DNA of 64,000 nucleotides from assembly GCF_003355155.1 (NCBI RefSeq), contig NZ_CP031320.1:62001-126000 (forward strand). The letters run 5' to 3'. Below, one piece after another: positions 23,913 to 33,006 of the stretch (position 1 is the first letter of the stretch; each line of letters begins with the position of its first letter). Origin of the DNA: Streptomyces armeniacus (lineage in GTDB: Bacteria > Actinomycetota > Actinomycetes > Streptomycetales > Streptomycetaceae). The notes under the pieces were generated by a model. It saw only the letters and a program-made list of their open reading frames with translations, made no database searches and was not told where the DNA came from. The position numbers and the translations under genes were made by a program.

Positions 23913-25282
23913 CCGAGCCCCGCGATCTGCACGAGCGGCACCGCGCCGTCCTGCCCGACTGGCTCTCCCTCTACTACGAGCGTCCGCTGGAGCTCACGCA
24001 CGGCGAGGGGCGGCACGTCTGGGACGCCGACGGCCGCCGCTATCTGGACTTCTTCGGCGGCATCCTCACCACCATGACGGCGCACGCGCTGCCCGAGGTC
24101 ACCAAGGCCGTCAGCGAGCAGGCCGGGCGCATCCTGCACACCTCGACGCTCTATCTCGACCGGCCCATGGTCGAGTTGGCGGAACGTATCGCCGGGCTGT
24201 CCGGCATCCCCGACGCGCGGGTCTTCTTCACCACCTCCGGCACGGAGGCGAACGACACCGCGCTGCTGCTGGCCACCACGTACCGGCAGTCCAACCAGAT
24301 CCTGGCGATGCGGAACAGCTACCACGGCCGTTCCTTCTCCGCCGTCGGGATCACCGGCAACCGCGCCTGGTCGCCGACCAGCCTGTCGCCGCTGCAGACG
24401 CTGTACGTGCACGGCGGCGTCCGTACCCGCGGCCCGTACGCGCACCTCGACGACGCGGAGTTCACCGCCGCCTGCGTCGCGGACCTCGAGGACATGCTGG
24501 GCCAGACCCGCGGGGGAGTGGCGGCGCTGATCGCCGAACCGGTGCAGGGCGTCGGCGGGTTCACGGCCCCACCGGACGGGCTGTACGCGGCGTTCCGCGA
24601 AGTGCTCCAACAGCACGGCATCCTGTGGATCTCGGACGAGGTGCAGACGGGCTGGGGCCGTACGGGCGACCACTTCTGGGGCTGGCAGGCGCACGGCGCG
24701 GCGGGCCCGCCGGACATGCTCACGTTCGCCAAGGGCATCGGCAACGGGATGTCCATCGGCGGTGTCGTCGCCCGCGCCGACATCATGAACTGCCTCGACG
24801 CCAACTCCATCTCCACCTTCGGCGGCAGCCCCGTCACCATGGCCGCGGGCAACGCCAACCTGATCCACCTGCTCGAACACGACCTCCAGGGCAACGCCCG
24901 CCGGGTGGGCGGCCTGCTGCTGGAGCGGCTGCGCTCGGCCTGCGCCGGGCTGGGCGTCGTGCGGGAGGTGCGCGGGCGCGGCCTGATGATCGGCGTCGAG
25001 CTGGTGCGGCCCGGCACCGACGAGCCCTCGCCCGAGGCCGCGTCGCTCGTGCTGGAGGCGGCGCGCGAGGGCGGGCTGCTGATCGGCAAGGGCGGCAGCC
25101 ACCTGGGCAGCGTGCTGCGCATCGCGCCGCCGCTGTCGCTGACCGTGGCCGAGGCGGAGGAGGGCGCGGACATCCTGGCCCGCGCGCTGCGTACGGCCGA
25201 CGGCGCGTTCAACGGGCAGGCGGCGGCAGGTACTTCGCAGACCGGAACCAGTCAGGACACCGAGGGGAGTGCCGGACAGTGA
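23909..25282 (+). CDS. Class III aminotransferase, probable beta-alanine/aminoisobutyrate aminotransferase
   Basis: A 457-residue fold-type I PLP enzyme. The PLP lysine is K275 in TFAKGIGNG, the ring-stacking aspartate lies in ISDEVQTGWGRTG, and SGTEANDTALLLA and NSYHGRSFSAVG are the phosphate-site segments. It closely follows the AGXT2/alanine-glyoxylate type. Between beta-ureidopropionase and dihydropyrimidinase, with 4-bp overlaps on both sides, its likely job is transamination of the beta-alanine or beta-aminoisobutyrate released by the pathway. The last 20 residues (QAAAGTSQTGTSQDTEGSAG) are low-complexity and look like a free tail. Confidence 0.88.
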   Translation: MTEPRDLHERHRAVLPDWLSLYYERPLELTHGEGRHVWDADGRRYLDFFGGILTTMTAHALPEVTKAVSEQAGRILHTSTLYLDRPMVELAERIAGLSGIPDARVFFTTSGTEANDTALLLATTYRQSNQILAMRNSYHGRSFSAVGITGNRAWSPTSLSPLQTLYVHGGVRTRGPYAHLDDAEFTAACVADLEDMLGQTRGGVAALIAEPVQGVGGFTAPPDGLYAAFREVLQQHGILWISDEVQTGWGRTGDHFWGWQAHGAAGPPDMLTFAKGIGNGMSIGGVVARADIMNCLDANSISTFGGSPVTMAAGNANLIHLLEHDLQGNARRVGGLLLERLRSACAGLGVVREVRGRGLMIGVELVRPGTDEPSPEAASLVLEAAREGGLLIGKGGSHLGSVLRIAPPLSLTVAEAEEGADILARALRTADGAFNGQAAAGTSQTGTSQDTEGSAGQ

Positions 25283-26676
25283 GCCGTACAGTCATCCGCG
25301 GCGGCCTCGTCATCACCGCCAGCGACGAGGTGCACGCCGACGTACTGATCGAGGACGGGCGGATCGCCGCCCTCGCCGCACACGGCAGCTCGACGGCCGA
25401 GAGCTGGTCGGCGGAGAGCACCATCGACGCGACCGGGAAGTACGTCCTGCCGGGCGGTGTCGACGCGCACACGCACATGGACTTCCCGTTCGGCGGCACG
25501 TTCTCGTCCGACACGTTCGAGACCGGCACCCGGGCCGCGGCCTGGGGCGGCACCACCACCATCGTCGACTTCGCCGTCCAGACCCGCGGGCACGCGCTGC
25601 GCGAGGGGCTGGACCAGTGGCACGCGAAGGCCGACGCGCAGTGCGCCATCGACTACGCGTTCCACATGATCCTCTCCGATGTGCACGAGGGCACCCTCAA
25701 GGAGATGGACCTGCTGGTCGAGGAGGGCATCACCTCGTTCAAGCTGTTCATGGCCTACCCCGGCGTCGTCTACAGCGACGACGGCCAGATCCTCCGCGCC
25801 ATGCAGCGCACCGCCGCCAACGGCGCGCTCACCATGATCCACGCGGAGAACGGCATCGCCATCGACGTCCTCGTCGAGCAGGCGCTCGCCGAGGGCCGCA
25901 CCGACCCGCGCTACCACGGCGAGGTACGCAAGGTGCTGCTGGAGGCCGAGGCGACGCACCGGGCGATCCAGCTGTCCAGGGTGGCAGGTTCGCCGCTGTA
26001 CGTCGTGCACGTCTCGGCCGAGGAGGCGGTCGCCGAACTGGCCGCCGCCCGCGACAAGGACCTCCCCGTATTCGGCGAGACCTGCCCGCAGTACCTCTTC
26101 CTGTCCACGGACAACCTCGCGGAGCCCGACTTCGAGGGCGCCAAGTACGTGTGCAGCACGCCCCTGCGGCCGCGCGAGCACCAGGCGGCGCTCTGGCGGG
26201 GGCTGCGTACGAACGACCTCCAGGTGGTCTCCACCGACCACTGCCCGTTCTGCTTCAGCGGCCAGAAGGAGCTGGGCCGCGGGGACTTCTCGAAGATCCC
26301 GAACGGGCTTCCCGGCGTGGAGCACCGGATGGACCTGCTGCACCAGGCGGTGGTGGAGGGGCACATCACCCGCCGCCGCTGGATCGAGCTCGCGGCCGCC
26401 GCCCCGGCCCGTATGTTCGGTCTCTACCCGAAGAAGGGCACCCTCGCGCCCGGCTCCGACGCGGACGTCGTGATCTACGACCCGGCGGCCGAGCAGACCC
26501 TGTCCGCAGAGACCCACCACATGAATGTCGACTATTCCGTTTACGAGGGAAAGCGGGTCACGGGACAGGTCGAGACGGTACTCTCTCGCGGCACACCCGT
26601 ACTCGAACGGCGTTCGTACACCGGCCGGGCCGGGCACGGCCAATACACCCCCCGCGGTATCTGCCAGTACCTCTGA
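25279..26676 (+). CDS. Dihydropyrimidinase (D-hydantoinase family)
   Basis: A 465-residue amidohydrolase. The dinuclear metal centre is visible: H64 and H66 in VDAHTHMDF, the carbamylated lysine K155 in TSFKLFMAYPG, and further ligands in IHAENG, VVHVSAEEA and STDHCPF. It opens the ring of 5,6-dihydrouracil or dihydrothymine, giving the N-carbamoyl compound used by the first gene of the operon. The GTG start overlaps the aminotransferase stop by four bases. The enzyme may also open hydantoins, as relatives do. Confidence 0.93.
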   Translation: MSRTVIRGGLVITASDEVHADVLIEDGRIAALAAHGSSTAESWSAESTIDATGKYVLPGGVDAHTHMDFPFGGTFSSDTFETGTRAAAWGGTTTIVDFAVQTRGHALREGLDQWHAKADAQCAIDYAFHMILSDVHEGTLKEMDLLVEEGITSFKLFMAYPGVVYSDDGQILRAMQRTAANGALTMIHAENGIAIDVLVEQALAEGRTDPRYHGEVRKVLLEAEATHRAIQLSRVAGSPLYVVHVSAEEAVAELAAARDKDLPVFGETCPQYLFLSTDNLAEPDFEGAKYVCSTPLRPREHQAALWRGLRTNDLQVVSTDHCPFCFSGQKELGRGDFSKIPNGLPGVEHRMDLLHQAVVEGHITRRRWIELAAAAPARMFGLYPKKGTLAPGSDADVVIYDPAAEQTLSAETHHMNVDYSVYEGKRVTGQVETVLSRGTPVLERRSYTGRAGHGQYTPRGICQYL

Positions 26677-26706
26677 CCAGTACCACTGATGGGAGACGAG
26701 ACGGCC

Positions 26707-27729
26707 ATGAGCATGGATTTCGGGCTGGTCCTGCAGACCGATCCGCCGGGCGCGGCAACCGTGGGGCTGATGCGGCGCGCCGAACGCAGCGGATTCCGCT
26801 ACGGCTGGACATTCGACTCCGCGGTGCTGTGGCAGGAGCCGTTCGTCATTCACAGCCGCATCCTGGCGCACACCCAGCGGCTCGTCGTCGGCCCCATGGT
26901 GACCAACCCGGGCACGCGTTCCTGGGAGGTCACCGCCTCCACCTTCGCGACGCTCAACGAGATGTACGGCAACCGCACCGTCTGCGGCATCGGCCGCGGC
27001 GACTCGGCGATGCGGGTCGCCGGGCGGAAGCCGAACACGCTGGCGCGGCTCAGCGAGGCCATGACCGTCATCCGCGACCTGGCCGAGGGCCGCGAGGCGG
27101 AGGTGGACGGCACCACGCTGCGCATCCCGTGGATCGAGGACAGCAAACTCCCGGTCTGGATGGCGGCGTACGGCCCCAAGGCCCTGGCGATGGCCGGCCG
27201 TGAGGCGGACGGCTTCATCCTCCAGCTGGCCGACCCGTACCTCGTCGAGTGGATGGTCAAGGCGGTCCGTACGGCCGCGGCCGACGCGGGCCGCGACCCC
27301 GACGAGGTCACCATCTGCGTCGCCGCCCCCGCCTACGTCAGCGAGGACACGGCGGACGGGCTGGAGCACGCGCGGGAGCAGTGCCGCTGGTTCGGCGGAA
27401 TGGTCGGCAACCACGTCGCCGACCTGGTGTCCCGTTACGGCACCGACTCCACGCTCGTACCGGAGGCGCTGACCTCGTACATCGCGGCCCGCGAGGGCTA
27501 CGACTACGCCCACCACGGCCGCGCCGGGAACCCCGACACCGCCTTCGTGCCCGACGAGATCGTGGACCGCTTCTGCCTGCTCGGGCCCGCCGAGGCGCAC
27601 ATCGAGAAGCTGCGCACGCTGCGGGCGCTCGGCGTGGACCAGTTCGCGGTCTACGCGATGCACGACGCGAAGGAGGACACCATCGACGCGTACGGCAGCA
27701 GCGTCATCCCCGTCCTGCAGAAGGACTGA
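26707..27729 (+). CDS. F420-dependent LLM-class oxidoreductase, TIGR03842-like
   Basis: A 340-residue luciferase-like TIM-barrel protein with the start of an F420-type member (MDFGLVLQTDPP, then AERSGFRYGWTFDSAVLWQEP) and the VCGIGRGDSAMRVAG and WMAAYGPKALAMAGREADG segments. I place it in the TIGR03842 group, which as I recall is found beside dihydropyrimidinase-type genes. It is 30 bases downstream of dihydropyrimidinase, so probably in the same transcript. No dihydropyrimidine dehydrogenase is encoded here, so this protein may catalyse the F420H2-dependent reduction of uracil or thymine; that is inference. The ATG at 26707 has GGGAG upstream; two nearby ATGs are alternatives. Confidence 0.85.
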   Translation: MSMDFGLVLQTDPPGAATVGLMRRAERSGFRYGWTFDSAVLWQEPFVIHSRILAHTQRLVVGPMVTNPGTRSWEVTASTFATLNEMYGNRTVCGIGRGDSAMRVAGRKPNTLARLSEAMTVIRDLAEGREAEVDGTTLRIPWIEDSKLPVWMAAYGPKALAMAGREADGFILQLADPYLVEWMVKAVRTAAADAGRDPDEVTICVAAPAYVSEDTADGLEHAREQCRWFGGMVGNHVADLVSRYGTDSTLVPEALTSYIAAREGYDYAHHGRAGNPDTAFVPDEIVDRFCLLGPAEAHIEKLRTLRALGVDQFAVYAMHDAKEDTIDAYGSSVIPVLQKD

Positions 27730-27993
27730 GCGCCGGCGGCACGGCACGGCCACCCACGCCTGCCCCGCCCGTACCACCCGTCCGCCGACGGCCACCCGCA
27801 CCCGGTCCCGTACGACTCCCCGCAACCGTCCCCGTACGGCACCCGGACCCGTGCCCGCACCCGTCCCCGTACGGCCGTCAGCGCCCGTAACGCGCCTGTC
27901 ACCGCCGCGTATCCGCGGCGCGGTCTCCTGTCCCGTATCCCCGTCGCACGTCCCGTCCCCCGTGCCGTTCCGAGCCGACGAGGTGCTCTCCCC

Positions 27994-29598
27994 ATGACCG
28001 ACACCGCTCCCAGCACCCCCGGCCCGCCGGCCGGCGCACCCGGCGGCGCCGCCGGCGCCGAGCAGCACACCCGCCCCGACGGGCGGGTGGAGCTCGCCGC
28101 CGGCGTCGTACCCGCCGACAGCCGCTACACCAACGCCGACCTGCACCCCGTGCCGATCGCCAAACGCGACTGGACGACGTACAACTTCGCCGCCCTCTGG
28201 ATCGGCATGGCCGTCAACATCCCGTCCTGGACCCTGGCCTCCGGCTTGGTCTCGCTCGGGATGGACTGGAAGCAGGCCGTCCTCACCATCTCGCTCGCCA
28301 ACGTCATCGTCCTCTTCCCGATGCTGCTCACCGGGCACGCCGGACCGAAGTACGGCATCCCCTTCCCGGTGCTGGCCCGCGCCTCGTTCGGCGTTGCCGG
28401 GGCGAACCTGCCCGCGCTGCTGCGCGGGCTGGTGGCGTGCGCGTGGTTCGGCATCCAGACGTGGATCGGCGGCCAGTCGATCTACTTCCTCGCCGGAAAG
28501 GTGCTGGACGGTGCCGGCTGGTGGGTCGACTCCGCCGACGTGTTCGGCTACCCGGCCACGCAGTGGCTGTCGTTCCTCGCCTTCTTCCTGATCGAGATCG
28601 CCGTCATCCTGCGCGGCATGGAGGCCGTACGGCGGCTGGAGAACTGGGCGGCGCCGCTCATGCTCGTCGGCGCCCTCGCCCTGCTCATCTGGATCGCCGA
28701 CAAGGCGGGCGGCTTCGGCCCGCTCCTGGACCAGCCGTCCGAGCTGGGCTGGGGCGCCGACTTCTGGCCGGTCTTCTTCCCCGCCCTCATGGGCATGATC
28801 GGCTTCTGGTCCACGCTGTCCCTGAACATCCCCGACTTCACCCGCTTCGGCGCGGGCCAGCGCGCCCAGGTCTGGGGCCAGTCGCTCGGACTGCCCACCA
28901 CGATGGCGGCGTTCGCGCTGCTGTCCGTCCTCGTCACCTCCGGTTCGCAGGCGGTCTACGGCGAGCCCGTATGGGACCCCAGTGAACTGGCCGCCCGCAT
29001 GGACAGCACCGTCGGCGTCCTCTTCGCGCTGCTCATCGTGCTGATGGCGACGCTCTCCACGAACATCGCCGCCAACCTCGTCAGCCCCGCGTACGACCTG
29101 TCCAACCTCGCGCCCCGGCTCATCTCGTTCCGCACCGGCGCGCTGCTCGCCTGCACGATCGGCGTCCTGATCTTCCCGTGGAAGCTGATCGAGAACCCGG
29201 ACGTGTACATCTTCACCTGGCTCGGCACGGTCGCCGGCCTCCTCGGCACCGTCGCGGGCATCCTCATCGCCGACTACTGGCTGCTCCGCCGCACCCACCT
29301 GCACCTCGCCGACCTCTACCGCCCGCACGGCCGCTACTGGTACGACGCCGGCTGGAACTGGCGCGCCGTGGCCGCCTTCGCGGTCGGCGGCGTCCTGGCG
29401 GTGGGCGGCTCGTACTCGAAACAGGGCAAGGGCCCGTTCCCGGCGGACGGCGTGATCCCGTTCCTGCAGCCGCTCGCGGACTACGGGTGGGCCGTGGGGC
29501 TGGGCGGCTCGATGCTGGTGTACGCGGTGCTGATGACGGCGCCGTTCACGGCGCCGCGCCAGGGGACGGAGCCGGCGCTGCCCGCGCGGGGCAGGTGA
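27994..29598 (+). CDS. NCS1 family nucleobase/hydantoin:cation symporter
   Basis: A 534-residue integral membrane protein with twelve hydrophobic segments and the LeuT-like fold expected for the NCS1 family. Substrate-site residues of the Mhp1 type are visible in NIPSWTLASG, WFGIQTWIGGQ and LSLNIPDFTRFG. The N-terminal 50 residues are hydrophilic and Pro/Gly/Ala-rich. At the end of the pyrimidine catabolic cluster it most likely imports uracil, thymine, dihydropyrimidines or hydantoins with sodium or protons. The 264-base gap before it is extremely C-rich on the plus strand and may carry its own promoter. Confidence 0.92.
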   Translation: MTDTAPSTPGPPAGAPGGAAGAEQHTRPDGRVELAAGVVPADSRYTNADLHPVPIAKRDWTTYNFAALWIGMAVNIPSWTLASGLVSLGMDWKQAVLTISLANVIVLFPMLLTGHAGPKYGIPFPVLARASFGVAGANLPALLRGLVACAWFGIQTWIGGQSIYFLAGKVLDGAGWWVDSADVFGYPATQWLSFLAFFLIEIAVILRGMEAVRRLENWAAPLMLVGALALLIWIADKAGGFGPLLDQPSELGWGADFWPVFFPALMGMIGFWSTLSLNIPDFTRFGAGQRAQVWGQSLGLPTTMAAFALLSVLVTSGSQAVYGEPVWDPSELAARMDSTVGVLFALLIVLMATLSTNIAANLVSPAYDLSNLAPRLISFRTGALLACTIGVLIFPWKLIENPDVYIFTWLGTVAGLLGTVAGILIADYWLLRRTHLHLADLYRPHGRYWYDAGWNWRAVAAFAVGGVLAVGGSYSKQGKGPFPADGVIPFLQPLADYGWAVGLGGSMLVYAVLMTAPFTAPRQGTEPALPARGR

Positions 29599-29700
29599 CC
29601 GCTGCCGTTCGCCGGTCCGCGCTTCGTGCCGCGCCTCGTGCCCGCGCCCCGTGGCGCGCCTCGTGGCGGGGCGCGTGGGCCGGGGCGTGGGCCGGGGCCG

Positions 29701-30753
29701 CTACGGCACGCGCGCGGTCCACTCCGCGGTGCCGAACCGGGTCGCGGCCAGCTCCTCCGCCCGCGCCGCCTCCTCGTCCGTGACACGGTCACGCGTCAGC
29801 CCGTAGCGGCCCCGGAACGAGGCGATCATGCGGTCGATCACCTCGGCGCGGGGGAGGCCCGTCTGGCGGCGGAGCGGGTCGACGCGTTTCGCGGCGCTGG
29901 CGGTGCCCTTGCCCGACAGCTTCTCCTTGCCGATGCGCAGGACTTCGAGCATCTTGGCGGCGTCGATGTCGTACGCCATCGTCACGTGGTGCAGCACGGC
30001 GCCGCCGCCCGCGACCCGTTTCTGCGCGGCGCCCGCGATCTTGCCGTCCTTGGAGGCGATGTCGTTGAGCGGCTGGTACCACGCCTTGACGCCCATGTCG
30101 GCGAGGGCGCCGAGCACCCAGTCGTCCAGGTAGGCGTAACTGTCCGCGAACGACAGCCCGTTGACGAGCGCCCCCGGCACGCACAGCGAGTACGTGATGG
30201 TGTTGCCCGGCTCCACGAACATCGCGCCGCCGCCGCTGATCCGGCGTACGACCTCGATGCCGTGCCGCGCGGCGCCCTCCGGGTCCACCTCGTTGCGCAG
30301 CGACTGGAAGCTGCCGATGATCACCGCGGGCGCGCCCCACTCCCAGACCCGCAGCGTCGGCGGCCGGCGCCCGGCGGCGACCTCCTCCATCAGCACCTGG
30401 TCCAGGGCCATGTGCAGGGCGGGCGGCTGGGGCGGCTCGTGGATCAACTGCCAGTCGTAGTCCGTCCAGTCGGTCGCCTCCGCGACCGCCCGGCGGACGG
30501 CGGTGCCCACGGCGTCGGCCGAGAAGCCGAACATGACGGTGCCCTCGGGCAGCGTCGCCTCGATACGGGCGGCGAGCTGCGCGGCGTCGGCGTCCGCGGG
30601 CGCGCCCTCGAGGCTCCGGTCGATGGCGTCGAGCGCCTCGTCGGGCTCCAGGAAGAAGTCCCCGGCGACCCGCACGTCGCGCAGTGCCCCGTCCCGGACT
30701 TCGCAGTCCACGACGACGAGCTTGCCACCGGGGACTTTGTATTCACCGTGCAT
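29701..30753 (-). CDS. Lipoate-protein ligase A family protein with N-terminal accessory domain
   Basis: A 350-residue BPL/LplA-fold protein. The catalytic part (about residues 100-310) has the lipoyl-AMP loop RRISGGGA (170-177) and DGKIAGAAQKR, the lysine motif of lipoate ligases. Residues 1-95 (MHGEYKVPGGKLVVVDCEVRD onward) look like the accessory domain that is C-terminal in E. coli LplA and a separate LplB in archaea; here it is at the N terminus. It would attach or transfer lipoate to E2 or GcvH proteins in the cytoplasm. It is convergent with the NCS1 gene and no lipoylated protein is encoded nearby. Confidence 0.85.
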   Translation of the reverse strand: MHGEYKVPGGKLVVVDCEVRDGALRDVRVAGDFFLEPDEALDAIDRSLEGAPADADAAQLAARIEATLPEGTVMFGFSADAVGTAVRRAVAEATDWTDYDWQLIHEPPQPPALHMALDQVLMEEVAAGRRPPTLRVWEWGAPAVIIGSFQSLRNEVDPEGAARHGIEVVRRISGGGAMFVEPGNTITYSLCVPGALVNGLSFADSYAYLDDWVLGALADMGVKAWYQPLNDIASKDGKIAGAAQKRVAGGGAVLHHVTMAYDIDAAKMLEVLRIGKEKLSGKGTASAAKRVDPLRRQTGLPRAEVIDRMIASFRGRYGLTRDRVTDEEAARAEELAATRFGTAEWTARVP

Positions 30754-31012
30754 CCGGCAACGGTAACGCGCCGCCGCGAGTCCCTTCCGCCGCAGCGGAC
30801 ACTCTTCCCGCCGCCGCGGCGGGCGGCCAGGTTGGAGTGGGTCCGGCGGCATGGGTGGCGGCCTTCGGTGTCGTACGCGGGCCGGGCCCGGTTTGGTACC
30901 GCCGGGCTCCGCCGCGGTGGCTGCTCGCCGTCGCGGCGGGAAGAACTTCCGCCGCCGCGGGAGTCGCCGTCGTGAGGTGGGAGTTCGCGCGGGCGCGGGC
31001 AGGATGGTCACC

Positions 31013-32932
31013 ATGGTGACCACGCGGCCCACGCGGCCCACACTCCAGGGCACATTCGGCATGGCGTCCTCCACCCACTGGCTGGCCTCACAGACCGCTC
31101 TCGCCGTGCTGGAGGACGGCGGCAACGCGTACGACGCCGCCGTCGCCGCGGGCTTCGTGCTGCAGGTCGTCGAGCCGCATCTGAACGGGCCCGCCGGCGA
31201 GGTGCCCATCCTGGTCGCGCCCGCCGACGGCCGCCCCGTACGGGTGCTGTGCGGTCAGGGCACCACGCCCGCCGGTGCCACCGTCGACCACTACACCGGT
31301 CTGGGGCTGGAGTTGGTCCCCGGCACCGGGCCGCTGGCCGCCGCCGTGCCGGGCTCGTTCGACGCCTGGCTGGTGCTGCTGCGGGACTACGGCACGAAGC
31401 CCCTGGAGGACGTGCTGACGTACGCCATCGGCTATGCCGAGGGCGGGCACCCGGCCGTCGAACGGGTCGGTGAGACGGTGGAGTCCGTACGGGATCTCTT
31501 CGAACGGGAGTGGACCACCTCCGCCGAGCTGTACCTGCCCGGCGGCCGCGCCCCCGCCCCCGGCGCGCTGCTGAAGAACCCCGCGCTGGCCCGTACGTGG
31601 CGGCGGCTGCTGGCCGAGGCGCGTGCGGCCGGGGCGGACCGGGACGCGCAGCTGGAGGCGGCCCGCAGGGCCTGGCGTGAGGGCTTCGTGGCGGAGGCGC
31701 TCGTACGGGCGGCCGCGCGGCCGACCATGGACAGCAGCGGTGAGCGCCACAGCGGCACCCTCAGCGGCGACGATCTCGCCGGCTGGGAGGCGACGTACGA
31801 GGACCCCGTGACGCTGCCCTGGTGGCACGGCTGGACGGTGTGCAAGGCGGGGGCGTGGTCGCAAGGGCCGAGTCTGCTGCAGCAGTTGGCCCTGCTGCCC
31901 GGCGACCCGGACGACTGGGAGCAGGAGACCGCCGGTCCAGCCGCGAACGGCGCCCGCGGCGCCCACGGCAGCCCGACCGCCGAGCAGGCGCACCGCCTGA
32001 TCGAGGGGACGAAGCTGGCGATGGCGGACCGCGAGGCGTGGTACGGCGACGCGGCGGGGGCGGCGACCGTGCCGTTGGACGGGCTGCTGTCGCGGCCGTA
32101 CGCCGCCGCGCGCCGGGCGCTGATCGGGGAGTCCGCGTCGTACGAGCTGCGTCCCGGCCACCCCGGCGGCCGTACGCCGCGACTGCCCCGGCACGCGCGG
32201 GCCGTGGCCTCGGCCGGTGCGGCCGCGCCCGCGCACCGGCCCGTCGGCGCGGGCACGGGCGAGCCGACCGCAGGCACAGGCACAGGCACAGGCACGGGCG
32301 AGCCGACCGTCGGCGCGGACGGCCTGACCCGCGGCGACACCTGCCACGTGGACGTCGTCGACCGCTGGGGCAACATGGTCAGCGCCACCCCCAGCGGCGG
32401 CTGGCTCCAGTCCAACCCCGTGATCCCCGAGCTGGGGTTCCCGCTCGGCACGCGGCTGCAGATGGCCTGGCTCGAGCCCGGACTGCCCAACTCGCTGACC
32501 CCCGGCCGCCGCCCCCGCACCACGCTGTCGCCGTCGCTGGCGCTGCGGGACGGGGTGCCGGTGATGGCGTTCGGTACGCCCGGCGGCGACCAGCAGGACC
32601 AGTGGCAGCTGCACTTCCTGGTCGGTCTGGCCCGCCGCGCGGCCGTACGCGGCGGCCCGGACCTGCAGGGCGCCATCGATGCGCCCAACTGGCATACGGA
32701 GAGCTTCCCCGGCTCGTTCTACCCGCGCACGATGCGCCCCGGCAGCGTCACCGTCGAGTCCCGGATCGGCGAGGACGTCATCGCCGGACTGCGCCGCCGC
32801 GGGCACCAGGTGACCGTCGGGCCGCCCTGGTCGGAGGGGCGGCTGTGCGCGGTCGCGCGGGACCCGGAGACGGGGGTGCTGAGCGGGGCGGCCAACCCGC
32901 GCGGCGCGCAGGGGTACGCGGTCGGCCGCTGA
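31013..32932 (+). CDS. Cytoplasmic gamma-glutamyltransferase-like Ntn hydrolase
   Basis: A 639-residue GGT-family protein with no signal peptide. The N terminus keeps the family motif GMASSTHWLASQTALAVLEDGGNAYDAAVAA. The presumed nucleophile is T443, in RGDTCHVDVVDRWGN, where the usual Thr-Thr-His is Thr-Cys-His; the strand and the GGDQQDQWQLHF segment follow. An inserted Gly-Thr-Gly-Glu-Pro-Thr repeat precedes the cleavage site. The enzyme may hydrolyse intracellular gamma-glutamyl or amide substrates, and proximity to pyrimidine genes may be chance. The ATG at 31013 follows AGGATG; one nine bases upstream is possible. Confidence 0.85.
   Translation: MVTTRPTRPTLQGTFGMASSTHWLASQTALAVLEDGGNAYDAAVAAGFVLQVVEPHLNGPAGEVPILVAPADGRPVRVLCGQGTTPAGATVDHYTGLGLELVPGTGPLAAAVPGSFDAWLVLLRDYGTKPLEDVLTYAIGYAEGGHPAVERVGETVESVRDLFEREWTTSAELYLPGGRAPAPGALLKNPALARTWRRLLAEARAAGADRDAQLEAARRAWREGFVAEALVRAAARPTMDSSGERHSGTLSGDDLAGWEATYEDPVTLPWWHGWTVCKAGAWSQGPSLLQQLALLPGDPDDWEQETAGPAANGARGAHGSPTAEQAHRLIEGTKLAMADREAWYGDAAGAATVPLDGLLSRPYAAARRALIGESASYELRPGHPGGRTPRLPRHARAVASAGAAAPAHRPVGAGTGEPTAGTGTGTGTGEPTVGADGLTRGDTCHVDVVDRWGNMVSATPSGGWLQSNPVIPELGFPLGTRLQMAWLEPGLPNSLTPGRRPRTTLSPSLALRDGVPVMAFGTPGGDQQDQWQLHFLVGLARRAAVRGGPDLQGAIDAPNWHTESFPGSFYPRTMRPGSVTVESRIGEDVIAGLRRRGHQVTVGPPWSEGRLCAVARDPETGVLSGAANPRGAQGYAVGR
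32252..32309 (+). repeat. Expanded in-frame repeat before the GGT-like cleavage site
   Basis: GGCACGGGCGAGCCGACCG occurs at 32252-32270 and again at 32291-32309, separated by CAGGCA-type hexamers (32271-32290). Six-base and 39-base periods both keep the reading frame and encode Gly-Thr-Gly-Glu-Pro-Thr and Gly-Thr runs, 30 bases before the codon for the proposed nucleophile. Confidence 0.9.
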
Positions 32933-33006
32933 CCGCTGATCCGCCGGGCGCCGCCCGCCGGCGCCCGCGCCGAACCCCCCTCCCCACCCTGCCCCCGTCT
33001 GCTTCA

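Noticed and set aside
25252..29328. Very long open frame (more than 1,300 codons) on the minus strand opposite the pyrimidine cluster
   Set aside because: It is antisense to well-supported genes, and long opposite-strand frames are expected in DNA of this base composition. The product is a low-complexity mix of Gly, Arg, Val, Asp and Glu with no domain.
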